From: Oribacterium sp. NK2B42
GTDB taxonomy: Bacteria; Bacillota; Clostridia; Lachnospirales; Lachnospiraceae
Assembly: GCF_000424445.1 (NCBI RefSeq)
Contig: NZ_AUJX01000031.1
Span: 1 to 50,377, forward strand
DNA: 50,377 bases
Reading direction: 5' to 3'
In this document: positions 1-8,650 of the stretch, piece after piece
How positions within the stretch are numbered: position 1 is the stretch's first letter
How the letters are laid out: each line of letters starts with the position of its first letter
Notes under the pieces: generated by a model
The model's input: only the letters and a program-made list of their open reading frames with translations
Databases searched by the model: none
What the model was told of the DNA's origin: nothing
Program-made: the position numbers and the translations under genes

Positions 1-1095
1 TGAGTCCTCAAGGATGAATCTGATTCTCTCCTCCGGATACTCTGGGTCGATTGGTAAAAATGCTCCTCCGGCTTTTAGTACACCGTCACGCATCACATAG
101 GCATAGCTGTCCCTGTCTGCCATGACTGCCACAATTGTATCAGGTGCGAGACCATATGAACCTTCTGACCCATCACCTGTTCCGGTCGATAAACCACCAC
201 ACCTTGCACCGGTCACAGCACTTTCGCCTGGCACACAGCTTGTATCATGTACTAAACTTCCAACAAAAGTTACATCTGGTCCATGACCAGAATCAGCGAT
301 TAAACCAGTCCGAACCTTTCGTGCCTCTGCGATGAGCGCATGACCTACAGCATTGGCCTCTTCGTTGAGCTCCCTGTAGGTAAGAGTTCTGTCAACTGCA
401 ACAAGGGCAACCTTATCAGGATTCTTTTCGGCACTGTCCTGAAGCAGTCTGTATGCCGGCTTTTCTGTAACAGTGAACTCTGTATCATGAAGAGTGAGAA
501 TGTCTTTTTTATCCTCTTCAGAAACAAGTTCGATATCTCCTATTGTTTCTTTCCGAGTCAGTTCTAAAAGAATCCTATCATACATCTTCACAAACCTGTT
601 TATGATATAGCTGCTTGATCTGACAGAATCCCACTCTGACTTAATTATGATCTTATCTTCTTCAATACCTATGATATATGCCTGTGAGATTCCGAAAAGG
701 TTTTCTGAAGCATCTTTTTTGTCCCTCGAACAATGTTTTATATCCTGTTGATAGTTTTCACCTTGATACACATAAAGTACATCCGACTCATTTTCAACAA
801 CATCATGAATCTTCAGCCCTTCAATTATCTCCTTAATTCTTTTTTCGACACTTACTTCAAAGGTGATCTGCTGTACTTTATCATAGTATCCATCACTGTC
901 TGTTTTTATAACGTTAAATGTCGCATACTCCAAACAGTTAAAAGCCTGTAGGGCTACACCAAAAGAAGTACCTAAAAATTCTTCCGGATTCACCCCATTA
1001 TCATTGCACCATTTTCTTATCTCCTCTATACCCACATCTAACACAAAAGAGTCATTTTCAATCATTTTATGCTTTTCATTTAATATAAAACTCAT
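1..1095 (-). CDS. Non-ribosomal peptide synthetase, N-terminal part (runs off window)
   Basis: Reading from the ATG at 1095 the frame stays open to base 1, so only the first 365 residues are present. Residues about 1-190 resemble the C-terminal half of a condensation domain without a visible HHxxxDG motif. From about residue 215 an adenylation domain begins: core A1 is seen as LTYREL and core A2 as LKAGGAFLPID near the window edge. Between these, about 55 residues (roughly 259-314, Gly/Ser rich) are inserted in frame where other A domains have only a short loop. The MATE exporter gene lies 57 bases upstream on the same strand, so the two probably form a peptide synthesis and export operon. 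The product cannot be predicted because the specificity pocket lies outside the window. Confidence 0.85.
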   Translation of the reverse strand, partial: MSFILNEKHKMIENDSFVLDVGIEEIRKWCNDNGVNPEEFLGTSFGVALQAFNCLEYATFNVIKTDSDGYYDKVQQITFEVSVEKRIKEIIEGLKIHDVVENESDVLYVYQGENYQQDIKHCSRDKKDASENLFGISQAYIIGIEEDKIIIKSEWDSVRSSSYIINRFVKMYDRILLELTRKETIGDIELVSEEDKKDILTLHDTEFTVTEKPAYRLLQDSAEKNPDKVALVAVDRTLTYRELNEEANAVGHALIAEARKVRTGLIADSGHGPDVTFVGSLVHDTSCVPGESAVTGARCGGLSTGTGDGSEGSYGLAPDTIVAVMADRDSYAYVMRDGVLKAGGAFLPIDPEYPEERIRFILEDS

Positions 1096-1152
1096 TACTT
1101 CCCCTCTTAAATATAGTTGTTTTTATCTATACTTCTTTTAAATATCCTATTA

Positions 1153-2859
1153 CTACTTATCGCTGAGAATGATCATCAGCCTTCTCATACCAAGAAATTC
1201 TGATCTGATACATGTATCAACCGGCACTTCTTCATCTTTGTCGTCTTCATCATCGTCATCCAATTCAATCTCAGGAAGATTTTCGAGTAAATCTTTCTTT
1301 GACTCATAATGAAGATTAACCGCCATTTTATCGTCATCGCGCTTAAGAATACTAAAGCTACATTGACGTACTTTCTCTTCTGACAACACCTGCATAAGCG
1401 GAGCTATCATTTCCTTTTTTAATATCTCAATTTGGCGAACACTGATTATCTTTTCAGCTTCTTTTGAAAAATCCGATACAAAACTCTGCGTCAGATAACC
1501 ACCTTTTAGTAGCTGTAAATTTTCCTTTTGGTAATATCGCATTCCTTTAGGAAGATCACCACAGAAAAAACACAAATAAATGAGTACCGCGAACTGAGCT
1601 ATAATGGATGCATACCATGGAGAATTCATATGCGTCCAATTGTTAAGTATAACTATCAAAGGAATATTTATGATGAATTGTACCAAAAAAGCAATATTGG
1701 CCTTACCTTCCTGTTCTGTAGCAGAAAGATAATCAATGAAAAGAGTGCAAATAAAAATAACAAGTTGATTGATACTGACCAGACGAATTGCAGATGGAAG
1801 CGTTCTTAACATAACCGGATCATCTATTCTGTAAGGTATGATAGTAAGTTGCGGAAAAATCATAAGTATACTGACTGGAATCATCAAAAGCAGGAATCCG
1901 GTCTTTGTTAGATTTCTCTTCACCATCAACATACCACTTTTGTTCTGCTCCCCATGATATGCCGAAGCCATCGGGAAGATAGCATCAGTACAACCAGCAA
2001 TAACAATTGTGAATATCAATGATAGATTCTCAATTATAGCGGAATTGCCAAGTCCACTTGTTCCACCATCATCCCGAAGAATGAAGTTCTGTACCGCAAG
2101 TTGAACAGCAAATCCTAAATACATTATTGCCTCTGCAGCCCCGGCTTTTAATATATCGTAAATATTCGGATCACCATCTTTACATTCCGGCTTAACCAAA
2201 CGACATAGTCTGTCTTTCTTAGTAAAATGAAGCAAATAAACCAACATGCACACAAAAGAACCGGCCACAGTTCCAAATCCAACTATCCATATACCCTGAT
2301 GCAATACAAATATACCAACATAATCGATTATCATATTTACCACAGCACCGGTAATATCCCCGGCAACAGCAAGATTTTCGTTGTTGTCATTGGCAAGAAT
2401 ATAATCTCCTACGAAATTAATTACTGTAAATACACTTCCTGCCAAAATAACAAGAAAATACTCTTTGGCATAAGAAAAATTTTCTGGTGTGGCAGAAAAA
2501 ATCATCAACAGCTGATCTATAAAAACAATACCTAAAACTGATATCAATATCGTCAAGGTAATAATATAAATAATAGTTCTGGTAAATATCCTGGCCGCCT
2601 TAGCTTTTTCACCAGTTCCTGAACAACGCGAAATAAGCACACCACATCCGATGCCAAAAAGCGCACATATAATATTGAGTACGTATACAAAAGGTCCAAC
2701 TATACCAATTGCAGATAACGCATCTTCTCCTATACCTCCGGAAGCAACAATTCCATCTACAACAGGCGCCATTTGTGCAAAAACCATCCCTATCATTGGT
2801 GGAAATATATATCGATAACTACTGTGCCTAATGAGTCGATCTTCTGATTCAAAATCCAT
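1153..2859 (-). CDS. MATE family efflux transporter with C-terminal extension
   Basis: This 568-residue protein has a multi-helix hydrophobic body over about residues 15-455, with Gly/Pro-rich helices typical of MATE (multi antimicrobial extrusion) transporters, which exchange Na+ or H+ for drugs or metabolites across the cytoplasmic membrane. MATE proteins are usually about 450 residues. Here about 110 extra residues follow, soluble and containing an acidic run (ELDDDDEDDKDEE). The extension faintly resembles an RsbW-like ATP-binding domain, but I cannot prove this. It ends in TAG, 57 bases before the NRPS start, so it probably exports the NRPS product. Confidence 0.85.
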   Translation of the reverse strand: MDFESEDRLIRHSSYRYIFPPMIGMVFAQMAPVVDGIVASGGIGEDALSAIGIVGPFVYVLNIICALFGIGCGVLISRCSGTGEKAKAARIFTRTIIYIITLTILISVLGIVFIDQLLMIFSATPENFSYAKEYFLVILAGSVFTVINFVGDYILANDNNENLAVAGDITGAVVNMIIDYVGIFVLHQGIWIVGFGTVAGSFVCMLVYLLHFTKKDRLCRLVKPECKDGDPNIYDILKAGAAEAIMYLGFAVQLAVQNFILRDDGGTSGLGNSAIIENLSLIFTIVIAGCTDAIFPMASAYHGEQNKSGMLMVKRNLTKTGFLLLMIPVSILMIFPQLTIIPYRIDDPVMLRTLPSAIRLVSINQLVIFICTLFIDYLSATEQEGKANIAFLVQFIINIPLIVILNNWTHMNSPWYASIIAQFAVLIYLCFFCGDLPKGMRYYQKENLQLLKGGYLTQSFVSDFSKEAEKIISVRQIEILKKEMIAPLMQVLSEEKVRQCSFSILKRDDDKMAVNLHYESKKDLLENLPEIELDDDDEDDKDEEVPVDTCIRSEFLGMRRLMIILSDK

Positions 2860-2969
2860 TTTAAATAATTTTCCCTCTCATAATGTTATGTAGGTGTCAA
2901 AAGTATTTGCCACTTACTGATTAGCGCGAACGCACAGATCCGTGTGCAAAGTTCTACATCATAATATGT

Positions 2970-4097
2970 TTATTTAACAACACACAGCTCATAATCTCTT
3001 GATCCAAGACCTATCTTCTCCCCATGTTCAAGTGCTTCTTTCCAACGGATATTAGGGTTGTTATCCTTGAAATGATCATGATGATGCTCCAACTTTGGAT
3101 TTGCCAGATTATCTCCTAACTGACTGTTACGTATAGGTGTTGCCTTTAAACACAGATCTGCACAAGCCTGATCCAATGCCACCGGATCAAAAGATGCCAA
3201 CATGCCAATATTCGGTAATATAGGCGCATCATTTTCGTCGTGGCAGTCACAATTTGGAGAAACATCCATGATAAGACTTATATGGAAACAAGGACGACCA
3301 TAGCATACTGCCTGTGTATACTCTGCTATCTTACAGCACAGAATTTCATTGGCTGTATCGTATATGCTGTCTATGGCATCAAAATTGCAGGCTGTGATAC
3401 ACCTTCCGCACCCTTTACATAGATTTGGTTCTATATACGCCTTACGATCCGGGCCATAGGAAATAGCATTGCTGCCACATACCTTTGTACACTGCTTACA
3501 TCCACGACACATCTCCTGATCTACTTCCGGTGTTCCTTCACTGTGCATATGCATTTTCCCTGCACGGCTTCCGCATCCCATTCCTATGTTCTTGAGTGCA
3601 CCGCCAAATCCAACGTCTTCATGCCCTTTGAAATGTGAAAGAGAAATGAACACATCTGCATCCATAACTGCCTTGCCAATAAGTGCTGTATTACAATACT
3701 CTCCATTCGGAACAGTTACCTCTACTTCGTCTGTTCCCTTAAGTCCATCTCCGATGATAACGTGGCAGCCTGTTGTGACAGAATTGAACCCATTCATTTC
3801 AGCACATTCAAGGTGCCTTACTGCATTATTTCGACTTCCCGGATACAGTGTATTACTATCAGTTAAAAAAGGTACTCCACCCAACTCTTTGACAATATCT
3901 ACCACTGCACGCACATAGTTTGGCCTGATATAAGCACAGTTTCCCAACTCTCCAAAATGCATCTTTATAGCTGTAAACTTACCCTCAAAATCGATATCTT
4001 TTATACCAGCCTTACGAATAAGCTTTTTTAATTTTTCACATTGACTAACACCTATCTTTGTTCTGAAATCTGTAAAAAATACCTTTGACTTTCCCAT
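2970..4097 (-). CDS. DUF362 family protein with two 4Fe-4S ferredoxin motifs
   Basis: The 375-residue protein has an N-terminal DUF362 region (HFGE near residue 48, FISLSHFKGHEDVGFGGALKNIGMG around 150-175). It is followed by two cysteine clusters of the bacterial ferredoxin pattern CxxCxxCxxxC, CRGCKQCTKVC and CKGCGRCITAC, at about residues 198-240, which should bind two 4Fe-4S clusters. The family is common in anaerobes and probably handles electron transfer, but its reaction is unknown. It is a single gene with its own ATG and a Shine-Dalgarno-like AGGAGATAGCA in front. The gap to the MATE gene holds a small GCACA/TGTGC hairpin. Confidence 0.85.
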   Translation of the reverse strand: MGKSKVFFTDFRTKIGVSQCEKLKKLIRKAGIKDIDFEGKFTAIKMHFGELGNCAYIRPNYVRAVVDIVKELGGVPFLTDSNTLYPGSRNNAVRHLECAEMNGFNSVTTGCHVIIGDGLKGTDEVEVTVPNGEYCNTALIGKAVMDADVFISLSHFKGHEDVGFGGALKNIGMGCGSRAGKMHMHSEGTPEVDQEMCRGCKQCTKVCGSNAISYGPDRKAYIEPNLCKGCGRCITACNFDAIDSIYDTANEILCCKIAEYTQAVCYGRPCFHISLIMDVSPNCDCHDENDAPILPNIGMLASFDPVALDQACADLCLKATPIRNSQLGDNLANPKLEHHHDHFKDNNPNIRWKEALEHGEKIGLGSRDYELCVVK

Positions 4098-4347
4098 TGC
4101 TATCTCCTCTTTTTATAAAAGTAAACTTCAAAATAATGTAAATATATATGTCCATCGTCATGCCTTATCGAATACATAAATTCTTTTTTTGATAATTTTA
4201 TTATGCTTCCTGTTGTGCAGATTCTTTGATAGACTTATACCCCATACATGTTTGAGCTAAACGATATGTATGCCAAAGGGCAAAGGTGTAAACTAAACCA
4301 TTTTATTGATTACTATACTCAGCGGAATCCAAAGTAGTTATTTACAA

Positions 4348-4381
4348 AACAGGTCTCTAATCAAACGATTAGAGACCTGTT
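4348..4381 (-). terminator. Terminator hairpin after the DUF6465-like gene
   Basis: A perfect 15-bp inverted repeat (AACAGGTCTCTAATC, loop of 4) is followed on the minus strand by TTTTG. It lies about 130 bases beyond the stop of the 4512-5000 gene. The stretch 4098-4347 between this hairpin and the DUF362 start holds no gene I can support. Confidence 0.75.
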
Positions 4382-4511
4382 CCCATATTTCAATGCTATT
4401 TGAGCAAGATGGGGCTTTCTTCATTTTTCAGATTTTTCCTCAAAAAAATTTAATTGGTTTTTATTTCGGATTTTTCTTCAAAAATTATTTTTGGTTTTAG
4501 AACTGTCATTC

Positions 4512-5000
4512 TTATAAGTCGATTGTAAAGTCGGCATTCCCGAACCCGTCTACAGTGAAGTAGATTCGTTTTTCACCGATATTGACGAATGTCTCGATTT
4601 TTTCAGCGCTAATATAGGGATGCTTATTGAGATACTCTAAAACTTTTGCATTAATGCTTTCTGCAGTAAACTTCTTACCATCATACTCAAAAGTTGTTTT
4701 AGCGAAATCAAACTTTGTTGCTGGAGCAGCCTTTGCAGGTGCTTTTGTTGCTTTCTTAGCAGTTGTCTTTGCAGCCTTCTTAGGACCTCTCTTAGCAGGA
4801 GCCTTAACATCATCTTTCTTTACTTCTGCAGCTGCTTCCTTCTTCGCTGCAGTTTTCTTTACCGGCTTCTTAGCAGCACTCTTTGCTTTAGGTCCTCTCT
4901 TCTTAGGAGCTGCCTTTGCAGGTGCTTCAACCTTCTTTTCTTCTGCCGGCTTTTCTTCTGTCTTTGGCTGATCAACTACCTTTACTTCTTCGTTTTCCAT
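4512..5000 (-). CDS. Ala/Lys/Pro-rich histone-like protein (DUF6465-like)
   Basis: The first 90 or so of 162 residues are a low-complexity tail of Lys, Ala and Pro with repeated AKKAAKT/APKKRGPKA blocks, like a histone H1 or HU tail and suited to binding nucleic acid. The last 70 residues form a compact domain (FDFAKTTFEYDGKKFTAESI through YFTVDGFGNADFTIDL) that resembles DUF6465 of Lachnospiraceae. The start is set by AGGAGGAAACGAGT just before the ATG at 5000. No function is known. A role in nucleoid or RNA binding is only inferred from composition. Confidence 0.8.
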   Translation of the reverse strand: MENEEVKVVDQPKTEEKPAEEKKVEAPAKAAPKKRGPKAKSAAKKPVKKTAAKKEAAAEVKKDDVKAPAKRGPKKAAKTTAKKATKAPAKAAPATKFDFAKTTFEYDGKKFTAESINAKVLEYLNKHPYISAEKIETFVNIGEKRIYFTVDGFGNADFTIDL

Positions 5001-5012
5001 ACTCGTTTCCTC

Positions 5013-5288
5013 CTATGAATAATTAGTAGATAAACGTATTTGTTTTTTATTATAAATACGAGTAAATATTTTTTCCATAGAATTGATACGTAATTTTCTA
5101 TTTTCTTCGTCCTCTTTTGAAACAGTACAGCCGGCGGCAAACCCCTTGCTCTTATACTTCTTTTTCAGGGACTTTAATTCCATATCCTTTGTGCTCTTTG
5201 ATGGTCTCATAAGTGCCGCAGCCCAGATAAGTCCTGTAAGTTCATCTGCAGCAAACAGAACCTTTTCCATCTCATGTATAGGTTCCAC
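5013..5288 (-). pseudogene. Fragment of an HD-domain hydrolase gene
   Basis: The stretch MEKVLFAADELTGLIWAAALMRPSKS and the following KKKYKSKGFAAGC match the C-terminal half of HDIG-type hydrolases of about 190 residues common in Clostridia. The catalytic HD part is missing: codons upstream of the GTG at 5288 stay similar for only a few residues. After FAAGC the reading changes to unrelated sequence (SKEDEENRKLRINSM). Both ends are therefore lost and the gene is probably a relic, left where the mobile region begins. Confidence 0.6.
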
Positions 5289-5401
5289 ATCTATTGTCAG
5301 TTGTTTTGCTGCTTCGCACAGCAGAAATACACCATTGCACAGTCAACATGTATGTCAACGCCCTTGTATCATACCATATCTGCTACACTATTCCATTTTA
5401 T

Positions 5402-5424
5402 TAAAAAAATAACCCTTCAGGGTT
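5402..5424 (-). terminator. Small rho-independent terminator, minus strand
   Basis: A stem AACCC/GGGTT with a 4-base loop is followed on the minus strand by ATTTTTTT. It would stop leftward transcription coming out of the mobile region. Confidence 0.7.
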
Positions 5425-5452
5425 CCTTTTCGACGATTGAAATAGTTTTTAT

Positions 5453-5514
5453 GTAAAAGATCAGTCGGTGGGCCAGGGGGGACGGGGTTGGTGGTCCACC
5501 GACTGATCTTTTAC
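5453..5514. repeat. 19-bp perfect inverted repeat with G/C-rich loop
   Basis: GTAAAAGATCAGTCGGTGG (5453-5471) is repeated exactly as its complement at 5496-5514, with a 24-base loop that is C-rich on the minus strand. It begins 4 bases beyond the stop of the coupling-protein fragment. No T-tract follows on either side, so it is not a standard terminator. It may be a mobile hairpin or an RNA-processing structure. Confidence 0.7.
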
Positions 5515-5518
5515 GTTT

Positions 5519-6139
5519 TTATCTTTCTGTTTCTGAATGTATTATGTTCTTTTCAAATGTATCCGGATCAAAGTTAATCCCGTTCACAGGGCTTTGTCCT
5601 CTTCTGAAGATCCAGTTCGTTCCAACCGGCATGTTTAAAATCTTTTTGACCGGCATATCGCATCGTTCGGCAACAGCCTTTGCGGTTTCGATGTCATTTC
5701 CGCCCAGATAGACATAGGTATCGCAGTTACCGATTATCGTTTTACCATCGTAACCATAATTCTCCGTGAGCTGTGGCTCGGCCTGGATCATTAGCATCGT
5801 GGAAATGCCTCTTGAACGGATGGAGGCGATCATTCTCGGGAACTCCTCGATTTTGCAGTTGGTTGCAAAGTCATCAAGGATAAATCTGACAGGTACCGGC
5901 AGGCAGTTATTTTTACACTCCCTGTCCGCAACCCTGCAGAGTTCGTTCATGGTTTGAGTGAGGAAGATATTAACCAGTCCGTCCATGGAACGATCGGTGT
6001 CACTATGCTCATGGTTTTTCCAGAGCCCGATAATGTCAACCCTGTGACACAAACTTTTTGAAAAACTTTTTCCCATAAAACAAGGATTTCTCGCTAAATC
6101 ACCCCCAAAATCGGACGGTGCGTGTCCGACAAGTGCCAT
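5519..6139 (-). pseudogene. C-terminal fragment of a VirD4/TraG-type coupling protein
   Basis: From SDTDRSMDGLVNIFLTQ (about residue 47) to the end the protein matches VirD4/TraG conjugative coupling ATPases: FILDDFA is the Walker B region, followed by IASIRSRGISTMLMIQAEPQL and IIGNCDTYVYLGG. These proteins normally have 550-600 residues with two N-terminal membrane helices and a Walker A, which are absent. The first 46 codons are unrelated, so the original 5' two thirds was lost. It is a relic of an integrative conjugative element. Confidence 0.75.
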
Positions 6140-6187
6140 AAAATCAGCAATCTGGTGTTATATAAGTGAAATCATCTTTCGCTGCAT

Positions 6188-6727
6188 TTACTGTTGTTTT
6201 AAAGCCCCGTATATGGCTCTAAGATGATCATATTTTAACATCATAAAAGCCCCCAACTTCTTTGGCTTTGAATCGGAACCAGTTTCATTCCATAATATGT
6301 AATAACCACCAACTTTATAATAGTTACCGTGGGCAAATGAATTGCGTATTCTTATGTAGAGAGAATCCATTTCTTCATTTTTCCCTTTTGAAAAAAAGAT
6401 AACTGCCTTATGTCTTTTATTATACAAATCTAAAATGTCATCAATAAGATTCTCCATCTCTCCACTTTTACAATACTTGTAAGTGGTACCTTTTTCCACA
6501 TTCACAGCAGCAAGTATTCGATTCTTTAACCTCTTGTAATCCGAAGGATGACTGATTCCATAATCATCGAACCCTCTTGCATTGGCCGGACCTTCATTTG
6601 ATGGACAATTGTCCACAAACCAGAATACAAGATTTCTTCTTTCATTATCAAATTTTCTCGATCTAGACGGCCACCTATTGTCATTTCTTATTAGTTCTCT
6701 AAATTGTCTTAATGCCTCACTACACAT
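6188..6727 (-). CDS. HEPN-like protein, possible RNase toxin
   Basis: This 179-residue protein contains RNSFAHG at residues 128-134, an R-x4-H motif of the kind that forms the active site of HEPN RNases. Downstream are a small beta-rich segment and a terminal helix (MLKYDHLRAIYGALKQQ). The N-terminal part (RNLVFWFVDNCPSNEGPANARGFDDYG) is not familiar to me. A small HTH gene lies 57 bases upstream on the same strand, an arrangement like a toxin-antitoxin pair, but that role is inferred. Other HEPN proteins act in phage defence. No good ribosome binding site precedes the ATG. Confidence 0.6.
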   Translation of the reverse strand: MCSEALRQFRELIRNDNRWPSRSRKFDNERRNLVFWFVDNCPSNEGPANARGFDDYGISHPSDYKRLKNRILAAVNVEKGTTYKYCKSGEMENLIDDILDLYNKRHKAVIFFSKGKNEEMDSLYIRIRNSFAHGNYYKVGGYYILWNETGSDSKPKKLGAFMMLKYDHLRAIYGALKQQ

Positions 6728-6783
6728 TTATGTCAAACATAATCCTTTGTAATATAATGAATGGTTACTGAACAGAAACGAAT

Positions 6784-7026
6784 TCATTCATCCCTTGATT
6801 TCAAGAGATTCACTTGTTCATCCCTCTTCACATAATGCAGTTCGATATCATACCCCAGTGCCTCCATCATCTTGACGAAGGTATTATTGACCACGCTCTC
6901 ATTCTTCTTGATCACGCGGTTCACATAGGTCTTGGTGGTATCAATCTCTTCCGCCAGCTTCGCCTGCGTCTTTCCCTGCTCTATGCACTTTACCTTAACA
7001 TCTACTTCTATATTATTTCTGACCAT
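6784..7026 (-). CDS. Small XRE-like helix-turn-helix protein
   Basis: This 80-residue protein has a clear helix-turn-helix at about residues 15-45 (GKTQAKLAEEIDTTKTYVNRVIKKNE), followed by a helix and a short strand (MMEALGYDIELHYVKRD). It is the size of a Cro-like repressor or antitoxin. AGGGAGTCAGATC precedes the ATG at 7026. It is followed by the HEPN-like gene and may regulate it. It is separated from the recombinase operon by a strong terminator. Confidence 0.75.
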   Translation of the reverse strand: MVRNNIEVDVKVKCIEQGKTQAKLAEEIDTTKTYVNRVIKKNESVVNNTFVKMMEALGYDIELHYVKRDEQVNLLKSRDE

Positions 7027-7105
7027 GATCTGACTCCCTGACCAAATCCAAAATTATCTTATTTGTACAATTTATAGCATACCATATTTTAGGGATTTTT
7101 CAAGC

Positions 7106-7138
7106 AAAAAAGAGGCCTGCCATCTTTGACAAGCCCCT
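7106..7138 (-). terminator. Terminator of the serine recombinase operon
   Basis: An 11-bp stem (AGAGGCCTGCC with GACAAGCCCCT, some GU pairs) with a 6-base loop is followed on the minus strand by T6. It lies 12 bases after the last recombinase codon. Confidence 0.8.
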
Positions 7139-7150
7139 AGCTCACATTAT

Positions 7151-7501
7151 TTACTTCCAGCTGATCTTGACCTCATTTTCTGGATGAACCTCAATACTCT
7201 CCACGTATTCATCCAGAAGTTCGTCCGTCAACTTCGTAACCGCAAAACTCTCATGTACCTTCATCCGGTTCAGTTTCCTGATCTTATCCTCTGCTTCTGA
7301 CAGCTGCTCCATCAGCGCCTCATGCTTCTTCCTAAGCGCCTCCACCTCATCGATAGAAGCATCATAGCTTTTCTTCTGTCCCAGGGCGTAGGCTTCAAAC
7401 TCCGCCATCCTCTGAGCCTTCGCCTTGTCTATCGCCCTTTCCGCATCCCGGCATTTCCTCCTTAAAGTCTCGGCTTCTGCTGCCGCCGCTTCCTTTTCAG
7501 C
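7151..7501 (-). pseudogene. Detached C-terminal coiled coil of the third serine recombinase
   Basis: This stretch continues the frame of the 7502-8650 recombinase exactly: after the TAG at 7502-7504 it reads AEKEAAAAEAETLRRKC and on through a long charged coiled coil to ...VESIEVHPENEVKISWK and a TAA. That is the normal tail of a large serine recombinase. An internal ATG at 7408 would allow an 85-residue product. If the TAG were read through, the full protein would be 499 residues. Confidence 0.75.
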
Positions 7502-8650
7502 CTACAGAAGCTTATCTGACTCTCCCAGTTCCATGATATGCTGCTGGATCTGGAACAGGAGCACTTCTTCCAGATAGAAATCCTCGATCCGCTTCACGCA
7601 TCCGTCCATATGGTAGATATTCAGACCAGGACACCAGTAATACGGCTGACCAACGCCTGTACTGTGCCGCAGATTATGACCACAGCATCCGCAGGTCACT
7701 CTTCCCACAAGCACATGATGATCTCTTCGTTTCCACTTCCTGCCGCTCTTTTGGAACCGCTCCTGCACTTTATCGAAAGTCTCCCGATCGATGATTGACT
7801 CATGGTGGTTCTCTGAGATGATCCATTTCTCCGGATCCGTCACGCGCCGGTCATCCCTGATTTTCTTGCATTCAGTAACACCTTGAACCAGATCACCAAC
7901 ATACGTCCTGTTCTTCAGCATACGGAGCATCCCGGAATGCTGCCAGACAAAAGTTCCGCCCTTCGGCTCAGCTTTTCGGATTCCCTTCTCATGCCAAACC
8001 TGAGAAGGAGGCTTGACCCCTTCCTCATTAAAGATCCTTGCAATCTCCACCGTGGACATTCCATCCGCATACATCTTAAACAGCCGCCTGACAACCACCG
8101 CTTCATCCTCGGCAATTATGAACTTATGCCTGTCGTCCGGATCCTTTGTATAACCGAACGGCGGCGTAGAACACACCGCTTTCCCCTGCTCCTTAACAGC
8201 CCTCACAGACGCTTTTATCTTTAAGGACAGATCCTTACTGTACAGGTCATAAAGCAGATTCTTGAAATTCACATCGATATCCGCCACATTGCCGGAATAC
8301 TGATCACCGTCATACTTATCGTTGATTGAGATGAACCGCACACCCATGAACGGAAAAATCTGTTCCAGATAGGAACCCAGTTCAATATAATCTCTTGCGA
8401 ACCGCGAAAAGTCCTTCACGATAATGCAGTTGATCTCCGCATTCTTCACACCGTCCAGAAGTGCCTGCACGCCCGGACGGTCAAAGTTCGTGCCGGAATA
8501 TCCGTCATCCGCGAACTCCAAAACTTTTGCCTGCGGAAAATGCTCCCGGACATAGTCCCGGAGCAGAAGCCGCTGCATCGTTATACTATTGCTTTCCTCA
8601 TGGCTGAACTCATCCTCTTTGGAAAGCCTCATATAGATCGCTATATTCAT
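7502..8650 (-). CDS. Large serine recombinase, truncated by an in-frame TAG
   Basis: The 382 residues carry the resolvase catalytic domain (IYMRLSKEDE with the nucleophile serine near residue 10, then FADDGYSGTNFDRPG and DFSRFARDY), a recombinase domain, and the zinc ribbon (CGCCGHNL...YYWCPG). The frame is stopped by TAG at 7502 although the coiled coil continues in the same frame for another 116 codons. The coiled coil controls synapsis and direction of recombination in this family, so the truncated enzyme may be altered or dead. Its ATG overlaps the stop of the preceding recombinase (ATGA). Confidence 0.85.
   Translation of the reverse strand: MNIAIYMRLSKEDEFSHEESNSITMQRLLLRDYVREHFPQAKVLEFADDGYSGTNFDRPGVQALLDGVKNAEINCIIVKDFSRFARDYIELGSYLEQIFPFMGVRFISINDKYDGDQYSGNVADIDVNFKNLLYDLYSKDLSLKIKASVRAVKEQGKAVCSTPPFGYTKDPDDRHKFIIAEDEAVVVRRLFKMYADGMSTVEIARIFNEEGVKPPSQVWHEKGIRKAEPKGGTFVWQHSGMLRMLKNRTYVGDLVQGVTECKKIRDDRRVTDPEKWIISENHHESIIDRETFDKVQERFQKSGRKWKRRDHHVLVGRVTCGCCGHNLRHSTGVGQPYYWCPGLNIYHMDGCVKRIEDFYLEEVLLFQIQQHIMELGESDKLL

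Noticed and set aside
6010-6050. GSGKT (Walker A-like) in another frame of the coupling-protein fragment
   Set aside because: Its codons partly overlap the native SDTDRS reading, so it seems a chance match; I keep only the C-terminal match as evidence.
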